From the NCBI GenBank assembly GCA_964519355.1, contig CAZFJW010000030.1, positions 1 to 16,139 on the forward strand: DNA of 16,139 nucleotides. The letters run 5' to 3'. Made by a program: the position numbers and the translations under genes. The notes under the pieces were generated by a model. That model worked only from the letters and a program-made list of their open reading frames with translations. It was not told the origin of the DNA and searched no databases. Source of the DNA: CAZBEA01 sp964519355. GTDB taxonomy: Bacteria; Patescibacteriota; Microgenomatia; Levybacterales; GWA1-39-11. Of the stretch, positions 1 through 6,809 are shown in pieces (within the stretch, counting starts at the first letter, position 1; the number at the start of each line of letters is the position of its first letter).

Positions 1-1029
1 AGACCAATAATTGGAACACGTATCCAGTTTGCAAACTCAGGAGATACTGCGGGAGAAATCTACTTACGTGATGTAGGTGGAAGCAAATATCTTTTTGTAG
101 CAATTGAAGGAAGCACCGTTGAAGAATTGAAAATACTAAACGTTACCAATCATACCAATACAAATACGTGGAAAGTTGTTGGAAGTATTAATATCGAACC
201 AAATAACTGCTCCAGTCTTGAATCTGGTAAGGCAGTATTTGTAAAACCTGATGGTTCAAGAGCATACATATCCTCTACAAATGATACGAACTTTAAAGAA
301 TTTTTCACAATTAATACGTCTAACAAGACCAGTCCATCGCTAGTTGGAGGACTGGCTTCAAATCCCCCTTGTACAAATGGTGGTGGTTATGAGGCTGGAG
401 GCATGGATCCGGAAGGCTCTGTTGTTGTTTCACTTACTGAAAACCGTGCGCTTCTTGTCGGGATCGATGCTGCAGGAGGTGCAAATTCTGAAGAATACCA
501 AGTACTTGACCTCACAAATGAAGGCACCCCCTCAAAATGCGGGGGGCTTCAATTTGATCAGGGAATTTATGGAGTTTCTGCCGTAAAAGAAACAGATGGA
601 GATGCGTATGCATATATTATTACAGGAGACACAAGCAATGAACTAAAAATTATACAAGGAGGCCCAGATGGAGCATATGTAGAATCAGGAACGTACGAAT
701 CAGCAACATTTGATGCTGGCTACGAGACTGTCTTCAATAGAATTATACCTAATGTCTCAACTCCTTCTGGAACTATGGTTCAATTTCAAGTTGCAGGAGC
801 TGACCAGGTAAGTGGGAGCTGCACTGGTGCATCATTTACATATGTCGGACCAGATGGAACCTCTGGGACATACTACAACTCAACACAAACTACAGCCCTG
901 GCATTAGACAACAATGGGAGTGGTTATGAAAATCCTGCCAGATGTTTTAGATATAAAGCTTTTCTTTCAACAACAAATTACAATGCAACTCCAGTTATCA
1001 ATGACGTAACAATAAATTACTCCCCATGA
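1..1029 (+). CDS. Partial secreted beta-propeller (LVIVD-like) protein, C-terminal part
   Basis: The frame is open from base 1, so this is the last 342 residues of a longer protein; the in-frame TTG at 127 is an internal Leu codon rather than a start. Visible residues about 20-215 contain repeated strands of the type YLFVA, LKILNVTN, AVFVKPDGSRAYIS and YQVLDLTNEG. These resemble LVIVD repeats that build beta-propellers in surface proteins. Residues about 230-342 form a separate beta-rich module (YESATFDAG, YVGPDGTSGTYY, RCFRYKAFLSTT, INDVTINYSP) often seen at the C-terminus of large CPR surface proteins. The TGA stop overlaps the next ATG by four bases, so it is co-transcribed with pseudopilin genes. 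I infer a pilus-associated or exported adhesin; a prepilin N-terminus may lie upstream but is not visible. The propeller assignment is from pattern only. Confidence 0.6.
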   Translation, partial: RPIIGTRIQFANSGDTAGEIYLRDVGGSKYLFVAIEGSTVEELKILNVTNHTNTNTWKVVGSINIEPNNCSSLESGKAVFVKPDGSRAYISSTNDTNFKEFFTINTSNKTSPSLVGGLASNPPCTNGGGYEAGGMDPEGSVVVSLTENRALLVGIDAAGGANSEEYQVLDLTNEGTPSKCGGLQFDQGIYGVSAVKETDGDAYAYIITGDTSNELKIIQGGPDGAYVESGTYESATFDAGYETVFNRIIPNVSTPSGTMVQFQVAGADQVSGSCTGASFTYVGPDGTSGTYYNSTQTTALALDNNGSGYENPARCFRYKAFLSTTNYNATPVINDVTINYSP

Positions 1030-1526
1030 TAGAAATAAAACATTATAAAAATAAAGGATTTTCTTTAATTGAATTACTCCTGTACATGGGGCTTTTTTCG
1101 ATATTTCTTATTACCCTAACCCAAATTTTTTCTTCTGCGTTAGAACTCAAACTTGAATCCGAATCAACCTCTACCGTACAACAAGACAGCAGATATATTT
1201 TAGAAAGGCTTTCTTATGATATTAATAGAGCAGATTCTATAACAACTCCAGCAACTATTGGCACTCAGGGACAATTACTCTCACTCGTTATCTCAGGCCA
1301 AACTTATTCATATACACTGAGTGGCAATAATTTTACACTTACCAATCCAAGCGGAACTTTTCAACTGAATGGTTTTAACACCAGAGTTACTAATCTTTCA
1401 TTTCTTCGTGTTGGAAACAGTGGCGGAAAAAATTCAGTACGAATAACTTATACAATCAATTCACTTACAAATCAGAAAAAGGGCATCGAAACAAAAACAA
1501 TTCAAACAACCCTTGGAATAAGATGA
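1026..1526 (+). CDS. Type IV pseudopilin, PulJ/PilW-like
   Basis: A 166-residue minor pilin. The N-terminus carries a class III prepilin signal: a short basic leader ending at Gly11, then FSLIELLLYMG, with Glu at position +5 of the mature protein (Glu16), followed by a hydrophobic helix to about residue 37. By family knowledge, prepilin peptidase (PilD) would cut after Gly11 and methylate Phe12, and the helix would pack in the pilus core. The C-terminal part is a beta-rich head with no cysteine. The motif QQDSRYILERLSYDINRAD at about residues 53-71 is typical of PulJ/PilW minor pilins. ATGA overlaps at both ends couple it to the propeller protein and to the PilX-like gene. Confidence 0.85.
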   Translation: MIEIKHYKNKGFSLIELLLYMGLFSIFLITLTQIFSSALELKLESESTSTVQQDSRYILERLSYDINRADSITTPATIGTQGQLLSLVISGQTYSYTLSGNNFTLTNPSGTFQLNGFNTRVTNLSFLRVGNSGGKNSVRITYTINSLTNQKKGIETKTIQTTLGIR

Positions 1527-1912
1527 AAAAATATATAACTAGCAGCAAGGGGAATGCACTGATTACATTACTCTTTTTTGCACTTATAACAATCATTGTT
1601 ACATCGGCTGCAATAGTAATGCTTATGATAAATTCAGGGGCAGTTACAACTGTTCAACAAGGGAACGATGCATATTCAATTGCGGAAAGCGGAGTAGAAA
1701 ATGCACTTCTTCGTTTGTTAAGAAATCCTTCCTATGCTGGTGAGGTGCTGACAATAGGTACTGGAACTGCTACAATTACCGTAACAGGAGGAACGACAAA
1801 AACAATAATTTCAAAAGGAAAAATCGGTAATTTTGAAAGATCAATTCAGGTGGTTGCTACATATATCAATAATGTTCTTACAGTTACCTCTTGGGACGAA
1901 ACACCGCAATGA
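1523..1912 (+). CDS. PilX-like minor pseudopilin lacking Glu5
   Basis: A 129-residue protein with a short basic leader (MKKYITSSKG), then NALITLLFFALITIIVTSAA and a membrane helix. The stretch AESGVENALLRLL at about residues 54-66 is the hallmark of PilX/PulK-type minor pilins. If cut after Gly10, the fifth mature residue is Thr15, not the usual Glu, so the charge that normally pairs with the N-terminal amine of its neighbour is missing. In GspK-type tip pseudopilins the absence of Glu5 is known, so a tip position is plausible by analogy. It overlaps both neighbours by four bases (ATGA). A role as a priming or tip subunit is inference. Confidence 0.7.
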   Translation: MKKYITSSKGNALITLLFFALITIIVTSAAIVMLMINSGAVTTVQQGNDAYSIAESGVENALLRLLRNPSYAGEVLTIGTGTATITVTGGTTKTIISKGKIGNFERSIQVVATYINNVLTVTSWDETPQ

Positions 1913-2997
1913 CAAAAAATCGCTACATACTGCTTGTTAGTAAATCTTCACTTGAACTATATTCTGAAACATTGAAGAAATCGTACAGAATCGACTTTCT
2001 TCCCCAGAGCGTATACGATCTTGAAGTAATTAATGAAGCAAGCCTTGGCCAGCAAATAACAACTACTATCGAAACTAATAAGCTTCTTCAAGGCAATATA
2101 CTTATCATATTAACTAGTTCTGTGTTATTTCAAAAAGATTTTCCTCTCAATCAAGATAAAAAAATAAAAGAGGATTTTCTTGATAATATTCCATTTGAGA
2201 ATACATGCTTTATCTCGTTGCCTATTCAAAAAACCTCTGAAAGAATTCTTGCAACAAACAAAGACCTTTACGAATCAATAAAAAATACTTTTACTAAAAA
2301 GGGATTCATAATAACTGGTATAACACTCTCCCCACTGCTTGAAAACTCAACGACAGAAAATTCTCAGACCTTATTCTCCATAGGATTAAAAAAATTTGAA
2401 TCACTAAAAGGAGATGCTTTCGACAGCAAGAAAGAAGAAGAAAAAGACAAGGATCCTGAAGTTGATACAACAGAAACTGAATATGCTGATGAAACAAAAC
2501 CAGAAGATAAAAAAAAGATAACACCACGAGTAATCATGCTCATTTCTATTTTTGGAATTCTTATTCTTGTTCTTTTTGGACTTGTTATTAAAACCTTTAT
2601 TTTGCCATCTGAAGATATTCCTGCTCCAATTATTCCTACCCCTGGCGAGGACATACAAAACACCAGCACAAATCCCTCACCAATCCCAACATCAACTCAG
2701 GACCTAGCAAATCTTCAACTCTTATTGAAAGCAACAAGCGTCCAGATTCAAACTTCACAAAAAAATTCAAGTGAAGCGGCGCGAATACAAGAAGGTCTTG
2801 AAAAAGAAGGATTTCAAAAAATTACCATTTCAGTTAACAACAACGTTCAATCAAATCAAATAATTTTTTCTAACACAATATCTCCTCTTGTAAAAGACAC
2901 AGCCCTTACTTATATCTCAAATCAATTTACCGAGCTTACAGAAAAAATTGCTTCAGAGTCTTCAAATGACATATTGATTATCCTTGCTGATCGCTAG
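1909..2997 (+). CDS. Pilus-cluster membrane protein: PilM-like N-part, one TM, LytR_C-like C-part
   Basis: The start is placed at ATG 1909, which overlaps the previous stop as ATGA, rather than at an upstream TTG (1891); this gives 362 residues. Residues 1-165 are cytoplasmic and resemble the PilM-type assembly protein pattern (ILIILTSSVLFQKDFPL, DNIPFENT, ILATNKDLYESIKNTF, GFIITGITLSPLL), but no clear nucleotide-binding motif is seen. Residues 170-204 are a charged, probably disordered linker. Residues 206-231 form one transmembrane helix. Residues 233-265 are Pro/Thr-rich and exported. Residues 268-362 are a small alpha/beta domain reminiscent of the LytR C-terminal domain (SSEAARIQEGLEKEGFQKI). 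I infer an inner-membrane scaffold for the pilus machine, merging PilM- and PilN-like roles. The family match is weak and other single-pass assembly proteins are possible. Confidence 0.5.
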   Translation: MTKNRYILLVSKSSLELYSETLKKSYRIDFLPQSVYDLEVINEASLGQQITTTIETNKLLQGNILIILTSSVLFQKDFPLNQDKKIKEDFLDNIPFENTCFISLPIQKTSERILATNKDLYESIKNTFTKKGFIITGITLSPLLENSTTENSQTLFSIGLKKFESLKGDAFDSKKEEEKDKDPEVDTTETEYADETKPEDKKKITPRVIMLISIFGILILVLFGLVIKTFILPSEDIPAPIIPTPGEDIQNTSTNPSPIPTSTQDLANLQLLLKATSVQIQTSQKNSSEAARIQEGLEKEGFQKITISVNNNVQSNQIIFSNTISPLVKDTALTYISNQFTELTEKIASESSNDILIILADR

Positions 2998-3021
2998 TTG
3001 ACTCAGTTTTAAAAATACCCC

Positions 3022-3050
3022 TTGACAAGAAATTTTGCACATGATAGCGT
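3022..3050 (+). promoter_or_regulatory. Promoter of the major pilin-like gene
   Basis: A perfect -35 box TTGACA (3022-3027) is followed by a 17-base spacer and a weak -10 TAGCGT (3045-3050). A TG at 3042-3043 makes it an extended -10. The predicted transcription start is about 3057, only a few bases before ATG 3061. Separate transcription from the upstream pseudopilin operon fits the higher expression expected for a major pilin. Confidence 0.6.
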
Positions 3051-3060
3051 AGTATATGTT

Positions 3061-3534
3061 ATGAATAACTGCCCAAAAATGTTCAAGAAATTTTACTCAA
3101 AAACCTCAGGTTTTACTTTAATCGAACTACTCGTTGTTATCGGAATTTTAGCAGTACTTCTTGCTATTGTTCTTATTGCTATTAATCCAGCACGACAATT
3201 CGCACAGGCAAATAATACACAGAGAGCAAGTGATGTAAATGCAATTCTTAACGCAATCACACAATTTGGCGCAGATAATAATGGCACACTTCCAACAGGA
3301 ATAACAACAACCGCACAAAATATTGCCGATACTGCAGCTGATCTATGTGCACAGCTCGTTCCTACTTATATCGCTGCTCTTCCAGTAGATCCAACCAGTG
3401 GCATTGACCCAGTAACAAACTGTGGTGCAGCATATGATACTGAATACACAGTTATTCAGAGCGCATCAAACAATAGAGTTACTGTTGCTGCGCCAAATGC
3501 TCAACTCAGTGCAGTAATTTCAGTAACTCGTTAA
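3061..3534 (+). CDS. Type IV major-pilin-like prepilin
   Basis: The start is placed at ATG 3061 (157 residues). The upstream in-frame TTG (3022) is the -35 box of the promoter. A further ATG at 3079 would shorten the leader to 11 residues and cannot be excluded. The prepilin motif TSG/FTLIELLVV has its cleavage site after Gly17 and Glu22 at mature +5, followed by a long hydrophobic helix to about residue 42. NPARQFAQANNTQRASDV and the following helix are typical of CPR major-pilin-like proteins. Cys96 and Cys121 could form the C-terminal disulfide loop common in pilins. The head is small and Ala/Thr-rich. The role as main pilus fibre subunit is inferred from its size, its own promoter and the neighbouring minor pilins. 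Confidence 0.85.
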   Translation: MNNCPKMFKKFYSKTSGFTLIELLVVIGILAVLLAIVLIAINPARQFAQANNTQRASDVNAILNAITQFGADNNGTLPTGITTTAQNIADTAADLCAQLVPTYIAALPVDPTSGIDPVTNCGAAYDTEYTVIQSASNNRVTVAAPNAQLSAVISVTR

Positions 3535-3579
3535 TTTCTCCTTGTTGATTATTTCCCTTTATTCTTTTATGATTTTTTT

Positions 3580-3933
3580 ATGAAGAATTTAGTACTTATT
3601 GAAGACGACCAATTTTTACAGGAACTATATAAAGAACTCTTGTCTCAAAAGTATCAGCTGGAGATAATCGGGGACGGCCTTAGTGCTCTCGCAAGACTTA
3701 CAAGTGGAGATTGGGATATAAGCCTTGTTGACCTTACACTTCCTGGATTATCAGGTATACAAGTGCTTGAGGAACTTCACAAAAAAAAACTTAAACAAGG
3801 AAGAGTTATAGTTCTTACAAACAGTGAAGATCCTGCCCTTCTCACACTTGCAAAAAAATATTCAGATGGAATCCTTATGAAAAGCACTATTAACCCCAAC
3901 GAACTTGTAGATAAAATCGAAGCTTTTCTATAA
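3580..3933 (+). CDS. Stand-alone response regulator receiver (REC) protein
   Basis: A 117-residue single-domain CheY-like receiver. The acidic pocket is Glu8-Asp9-Asp10, the phospho-acceptor is Asp51 (SLVDLTLPGLSG), the switch Thr is Thr80 (VIVLTNSED) and the conserved Lys is Lys101 (GILMKST). There is no DNA-binding or enzymatic output domain, so it must act by protein contact or as a phosphorelay intermediate. Its likely kinase is the GAF histidine kinase that faces it with only an eight-base gap. It lies directly after the pilin gene, so control of pilus function is plausible but inferred. TATGAT at 3568-3573 ends six bases before the ATG and could be a -10 element; no Shine-Dalgarno sequence is seen. 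Confidence 0.88.
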   Translation: MKNLVLIEDDQFLQELYKELLSQKYQLEIIGDGLSALARLTSGDWDISLVDLTLPGLSGIQVLEELHKKKLKQGRVIVLTNSEDPALLTLAKKYSDGILMKSTINPNELVDKIEAFL

Positions 3934-3941
3934 GTGACTAT

Positions 3942-5279
3942 TTATTTTTCTATAGGGAGTGAGAAGGTAAATGTTGAACCCATACCTTCTCCTTCTGATT
4001 CAGCCCATATTTTCCCCCCATGTAATTGAACAAGCTGTTGAGAAAGATATAATCCCAGCCCAGTAGATGTAATTCCCTTTTTAACAGAGTATTCTGAACC
4101 TATTATTCCAAACTTCTTAAATAACTTACCCATGTTTGCTTTACTAATTCCAATCCCAGTATCTTTTATTGCAATTGCAATTTCTTTTTCATTTAATGTT
4201 ATGTGTATTCCTACAGATCCTCCTGTTGGTGTATATTTTAATGCATTTCCCACTAAATTAATCATGACCTCTCTAATTCTCTCTTTATCTGCAATAAGAA
4301 CTACTCTTTCATCAAAACCTGTTACTGTTAAGTCTATTTTCTGCTCTTCAGCTTTTGCTTTCATTTCTGCAACTACCTCGTTTACCAAGTCTGTGATATC
4401 AACATCCTCTTTCACAAGCTTAATCCTTCCTGATTCAATCCTTGATAAATCAAGCATAGTATTCACTAAATTTGCCAGTCTATTTGAAGAGGCAGAAACC
4501 CTTTCGAGATACTCATATTGCTTAGTATTTAACTTACCAGCCTTCCCAGTTATTAAAAGCTCTACATATGATCTTATAACCGTAAGGGGTGTTCTTAATT
4601 CATGAGAAGCAATTGATACGAACTCATCTTTTAATTTATCAAGTTGCTTTAACTTTAAATTGGCAATTTTTAAATCTTCGCTTTTTTCTTCCACTGATGA
4701 ATATAATTTTGAATTCTGCACAGCAAGTCCTACGAGATTTGTAAAACGAAGCAATAGCTCTTTTTCTGAATCGGTAATAAGTTTTTTTTGTTTTGTTGTG
4801 CTAAATATCATAATCCCGATTGATTTTGAATGAACAATAAGAGGAAAAATCATACTAGTACGTATACCAACGCTTTCTTGCAGTTTTCTTGCTTCTTCTT
4901 TATCAACAACAGGACGGAGAATATCTGCCCAATCATGAGTAATGTAGATTTTTTTACTTTTAATCGCCTTAATTGAAAAATTTTCCTTTTCAGTAAGAGG
5001 AATATCAAGACTATGGAATGATATGGGAAGTCCTTTAACTCCTAATTCCGCCTGCTTTGTCTGTGATATCGAAATTCTCTTAAGTACTTTTTTTTCTTCA
5101 TCAACCAATGCTAGAACCGCGATGTTGTATTCAAGATCAAGATACCCAAGTTCTTGAAATATGCTGTCAACAACGTTCTGAACAACTTTTTCAAAATCTA
5201 GTGTTTCAAGAATAACCCTTTCAAGACGTGAGAGCGCTACGTTTATTTGTGAAATTGTTGGTCCTGAAGAATGTGCCAT
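3942..5279 (-). CDS. Soluble GAF-domain sensor histidine kinase
   Basis: A 445-residue kinase without a membrane segment, so it probably senses a cytoplasmic signal. Residues about 20-190 form a GAF-type sensor domain (RTSMIFPLIVHSKSIGIMIF, ending in LVGLAVQNSKLY), and residues 190-218 a coiled-coil linker. The HisKA domain has the H-box SIASHELRTPLTVIRS with phospho-acceptor His226. The HATPase_c domain shows the N-box NLVGNALKYTP (341-351), G1 DTGIGIS (373-379) and G2 STGLGLYLSQQLV (405-417). All catalytic motifs are intact. The adjacent convergent receiver protein is the obvious partner. It has its own consensus promoter and a leader of about 20 bases with no clear Shine-Dalgarno sequence. 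The ligand of the GAF domain is unknown. Confidence 0.92.
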   Translation of the reverse strand: MAHSSGPTISQINVALSRLERVILETLDFEKVVQNVVDSIFQELGYLDLEYNIAVLALVDEEKKVLKRISISQTKQAELGVKGLPISFHSLDIPLTEKENFSIKAIKSKKIYITHDWADILRPVVDKEEARKLQESVGIRTSMIFPLIVHSKSIGIMIFSTTKQKKLITDSEKELLLRFTNLVGLAVQNSKLYSSVEEKSEDLKIANLKLKQLDKLKDEFVSIASHELRTPLTVIRSYVELLITGKAGKLNTKQYEYLERVSASSNRLANLVNTMLDLSRIESGRIKLVKEDVDITDLVNEVVAEMKAKAEEQKIDLTVTGFDERVVLIADKERIREVMINLVGNALKYTPTGGSVGIHITLNEKEIAIAIKDTGIGISKANMGKLFKKFGIIGSEYSVKKGITSTGLGLYLSQQLVQLHGGKIWAESEGEGMGSTFTFSLPIEK

Positions 5280-5305
5280 CTTATGATACTATTATGCTAA
5301 CTTGA

Positions 5306-5334
5306 ATTATAGAAGCGACATTTTCATATGTCAA
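5306..5334 (-). promoter_or_regulatory. Perfect consensus sigma70-type promoter of the histidine kinase
   Basis: On the minus strand, TTGACA (5329-5334) and TATAAT (5306-5311) are separated by exactly 17 bases, matching the housekeeping consensus at every position. The predicted start is near 5299, leaving a leader of about 20 bases before ATG 5279. It begins eight bases after the stop of the upstream YrdC-like gene, so the kinase need not depend on read-through. Confidence 0.8.
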
Positions 5335-5342
5335 ACTATTTT

Positions 5343-6356
5343 CTAAGCAGCACTCCTTCTATTACGATTTGCAATAAAATTGTTTGCTTGCCTTATGTAG
5401 TTGTATACATTTTCTGAAAGGTCTGTTCCCTCTGGATGTCCACTTGCTGCAAATTTAGCTGATGGAAGAACTTCTGTTGTATATCCTGTTTGTTTTTCAA
5501 TCATTTCACCGCTTACCGGCCCCATTCTGACAATCTTAATTGTAGGTTTCTCACCAACCAAAGGAAGACGAATCTGTGTATGCGAACTCATAATGTTTGC
5601 CTCTCTAAAGATTGGGTCCTCAACAATGACATCGTAAGGAGGTAAAATTCCTTTTTTAACAGTGTAGGTGGCGAGATCATCAAGAGTCCAAGGAGATGGC
5701 TCACCATGGTCATTAAATGATGTTACGCCATAATACGCAAATGGGTTTATGTAGGACGCATGCTCTGCTACTTTTCTCCAATCTTTGTCTTCTTGGAAAA
5801 AAAGACAGACAGTTGAAACTGGCACCTGTAAGTCAGCTGGCTTACTCATTGTATCTTTTGGCTCTGTCACAAAAACATTTCTATTTACATCAATTGCGCT
5901 TTCTTTGAAAGGCATAATGACGTGAAGTGGAAGTTGCCCATAAAGCTTTTCACGATCCTTAAGATTTCTTAGTCTTCTGAATTCTGGGTGCAACTTATCA
6001 TAATCTACAATCTTCCATTGGTGCTCTGGTGGCATTAGCATTGGCACCTTATCGGTTGGCTGTCTCCCTCGTTTTATTTCCCAAAAAGTTCTCCAGTTAT
6101 CAGGGAGTGGGGTATAAGGATCATTTACTGCAAGAAGCACTCCAATAACTCCCACTTCGAATGCGACTGGAACTCCGCTCGCAACAGCTCTTGCTATATC
6201 TTTGTGATGAGCTGGCTCTCTTACTGAAAAAATGGGGATATCTTTTTCAACACCAGCTTCTCGATCTGCAACGAAAAGTGTTCTTCCATTGGGGGTAAGG
6301 CGCTGTTCAGCGGAAAATGGCGGGGTTGGATTTAGGCCTTCTGTAAACACCGTCAT
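5343..6356 (-). CDS. Divergent YrdC/Sua5/TsaC-like domain protein
   Basis: The start is placed at ATG 6356 (337 residues); an upstream in-frame ATG at 6470 would run back across the promoter and the divergent gene. The protein resembles the YrdC/Sua5 family, which makes threonylcarbamoyl-AMP for tRNA t6A37. Visible matches are GVPVAFEVGVIGVLLAV (61-77), in the place of the usual vaFPTETVYGL strand; FWEIKRGRQPTDKVP (91-105), like the KgRP substrate-binding motif; VTSFNDHGEPSPWTLDDL (211-228), like TSANlSGepsp; and KIVRMGPVSGE (274-284), like the closing iiR.Gpi motif. The PTxTVYG loop is lost and TSAN has become TSFN. An N-terminal extension of about 45 residues and a longer middle are atypical. 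It could be a diverged Sua5/TsaC or a related nucleotide-binding protein with another role. Confidence 0.5.
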   Translation of the reverse strand: MTVFTEGLNPTPPFSAEQRLTPNGRTLFVADREAGVEKDIPIFSVREPAHHKDIARAVASGVPVAFEVGVIGVLLAVNDPYTPLPDNWRTFWEIKRGRQPTDKVPMLMPPEHQWKIVDYDKLHPEFRRLRNLKDREKLYGQLPLHVIMPFKESAIDVNRNVFVTEPKDTMSKPADLQVPVSTVCLFFQEDKDWRKVAEHASYINPFAYYGVTSFNDHGEPSPWTLDDLATYTVKKGILPPYDVIVEDPIFREANIMSSHTQIRLPLVGEKPTIKIVRMGPVSGEMIEKQTGYTTEVLPSAKFAASGHPEGTDLSENVYNYIRQANNFIANRNRRSAA

Positions 6357-6367
6357 ATCTTGTAATA

Positions 6368-6396
6368 TTGCACTCAAGAGTATTATATGATATATT
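6368..6396 (+). promoter_or_regulatory. Possible promoter of the small His-rich membrane protein
   Basis: TTGCAC (6368-6373; three of six consensus bases) and TATATT (6391-6396; five of six) are 17 bases apart. The -10 ends eight bases before ATG 6405, which would give a leaderless or nearly leaderless transcript. The AT-rich region makes chance matches likely. Confidence 0.35.
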
Positions 6397-6409
6397 TCTT
6401 GTTTATGAA
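6382..6409 (-). promoter_or_regulatory. Possible promoter of the YrdC-like gene
   Basis: On the minus strand, a perfect TATAAT (6382-6387) is preceded, 16 bases upstream, by TTCATA (6404-6409). It overlaps the divergent promoter and the start codon of the opposite gene, so the two directions would compete for RNA polymerase. The predicted start near 6375 gives a leader of about 19 bases. Confidence 0.4.
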
Positions 6410-6749
6410 AGAATTCGCCCAATCTGCACTGTTGGCCGGAGCGCTCACATTTAGCCCCTCCATAGGACACTCACCAGAAGCTAATTTCCAGGATTATGAA
6501 TCTCATCAAGAAGGACATCATCAAACCATAGCAGAAAGCCATGATGGAAAATTTTGGGAACTTGATGATCTTACAACAGAATTAAAATTAGCTGTTACAC
6601 TCGCCGGTATATCCTTGGTTGCTGGTAAATATGCAACTACAAAAAGATTTGTCATGCACTCGGAAGATGATCAGAATCTTGCCGCATGGACTTCTTTTGC
6701 TACCTGGACAGCCGCCTCAGCCCTTGTCATTTTTGAAACCTGGCTATAA
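6405..6749 (+). CDS. Small exported membrane protein with His-rich segment, unknown function
   Basis: The start at ATG 6405 is preferred over ATG 6387, which lies inside the putative -10 region; this gives 114 residues. Residues 1-20 are a hydrophobic, signal-like N-terminus. Residues 21-50 are acidic and His-rich (His22, 34, 38, 39 and 46). Two hydrophobic segments follow, about 60-77 and 92-112, ending at the C-terminus. I do not recognise a family. The His/Asp/Glu-rich loop could bind a metal or haem, and the next gene downstream is a HbpS-like protein, but this is only suggestive. Despite the short hydrophobic ORF, the clean start, the in-frame length and the position between real genes support it as coding. 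Confidence 0.55.
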   Translation: MKEFAQSALLAGALTFSPSIGHSPEANFQDYESHQEGHHQTIAESHDGKFWELDDLTTELKLAVTLAGISLVAGKYATTKRFVMHSEDDQNLAAWTSFATWTAASALVIFETWL

Positions 6750-6763
6750 GTTCAAATCAAGCA

Positions 6764-6792
6764 TTGACAAATCCCCCAAGCCTCAATAACAT
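6764..6792 (+). promoter_or_regulatory. Promoter of the GlcG/HbpS-like gene
   Basis: A perfect TTGACA (6764-6769) is followed by a 17-base spacer and TAACAT (6787-6792; four of six). The predicted start is about 6799. AGGGG at 6799-6803 lies six bases before ATG 6810 and is one of the few plausible Shine-Dalgarno sequences in this window. Confidence 0.6.
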
Positions 6793-6809
6793 AAAGATAG
6801 GGGCATTTT

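Noticed and set aside
2306..2669. Several overlapping antisense open frames opposite the PilM-like gene
   Set aside because: They are low-complexity shadows of the AT-rich, Lys/Glu-rich coding strand with no domain, start signal or conserved motif.
3022..3060. TTG start at 3022 giving a longer pilin N-terminus
   Set aside because: The TTG is part of a TTGACA -35 box with an extended -10 downstream; the added residues look non-functional and ATG 3061 or 3079 gives a normal short prepilin leader.
3928..3955. CTATA...TATAG stem between receiver and kinase genes
   Set aside because: Five AT-rich pairs with a long loop and no T-run in the right place; too weak to call a terminator.
6357..6470. 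Upstream ATG (6470) for the YrdC-like gene
   Set aside because: The extra 38 residues overlap the divergent gene and both promoters and show no family similarity; ATG 6356 is more consistent.
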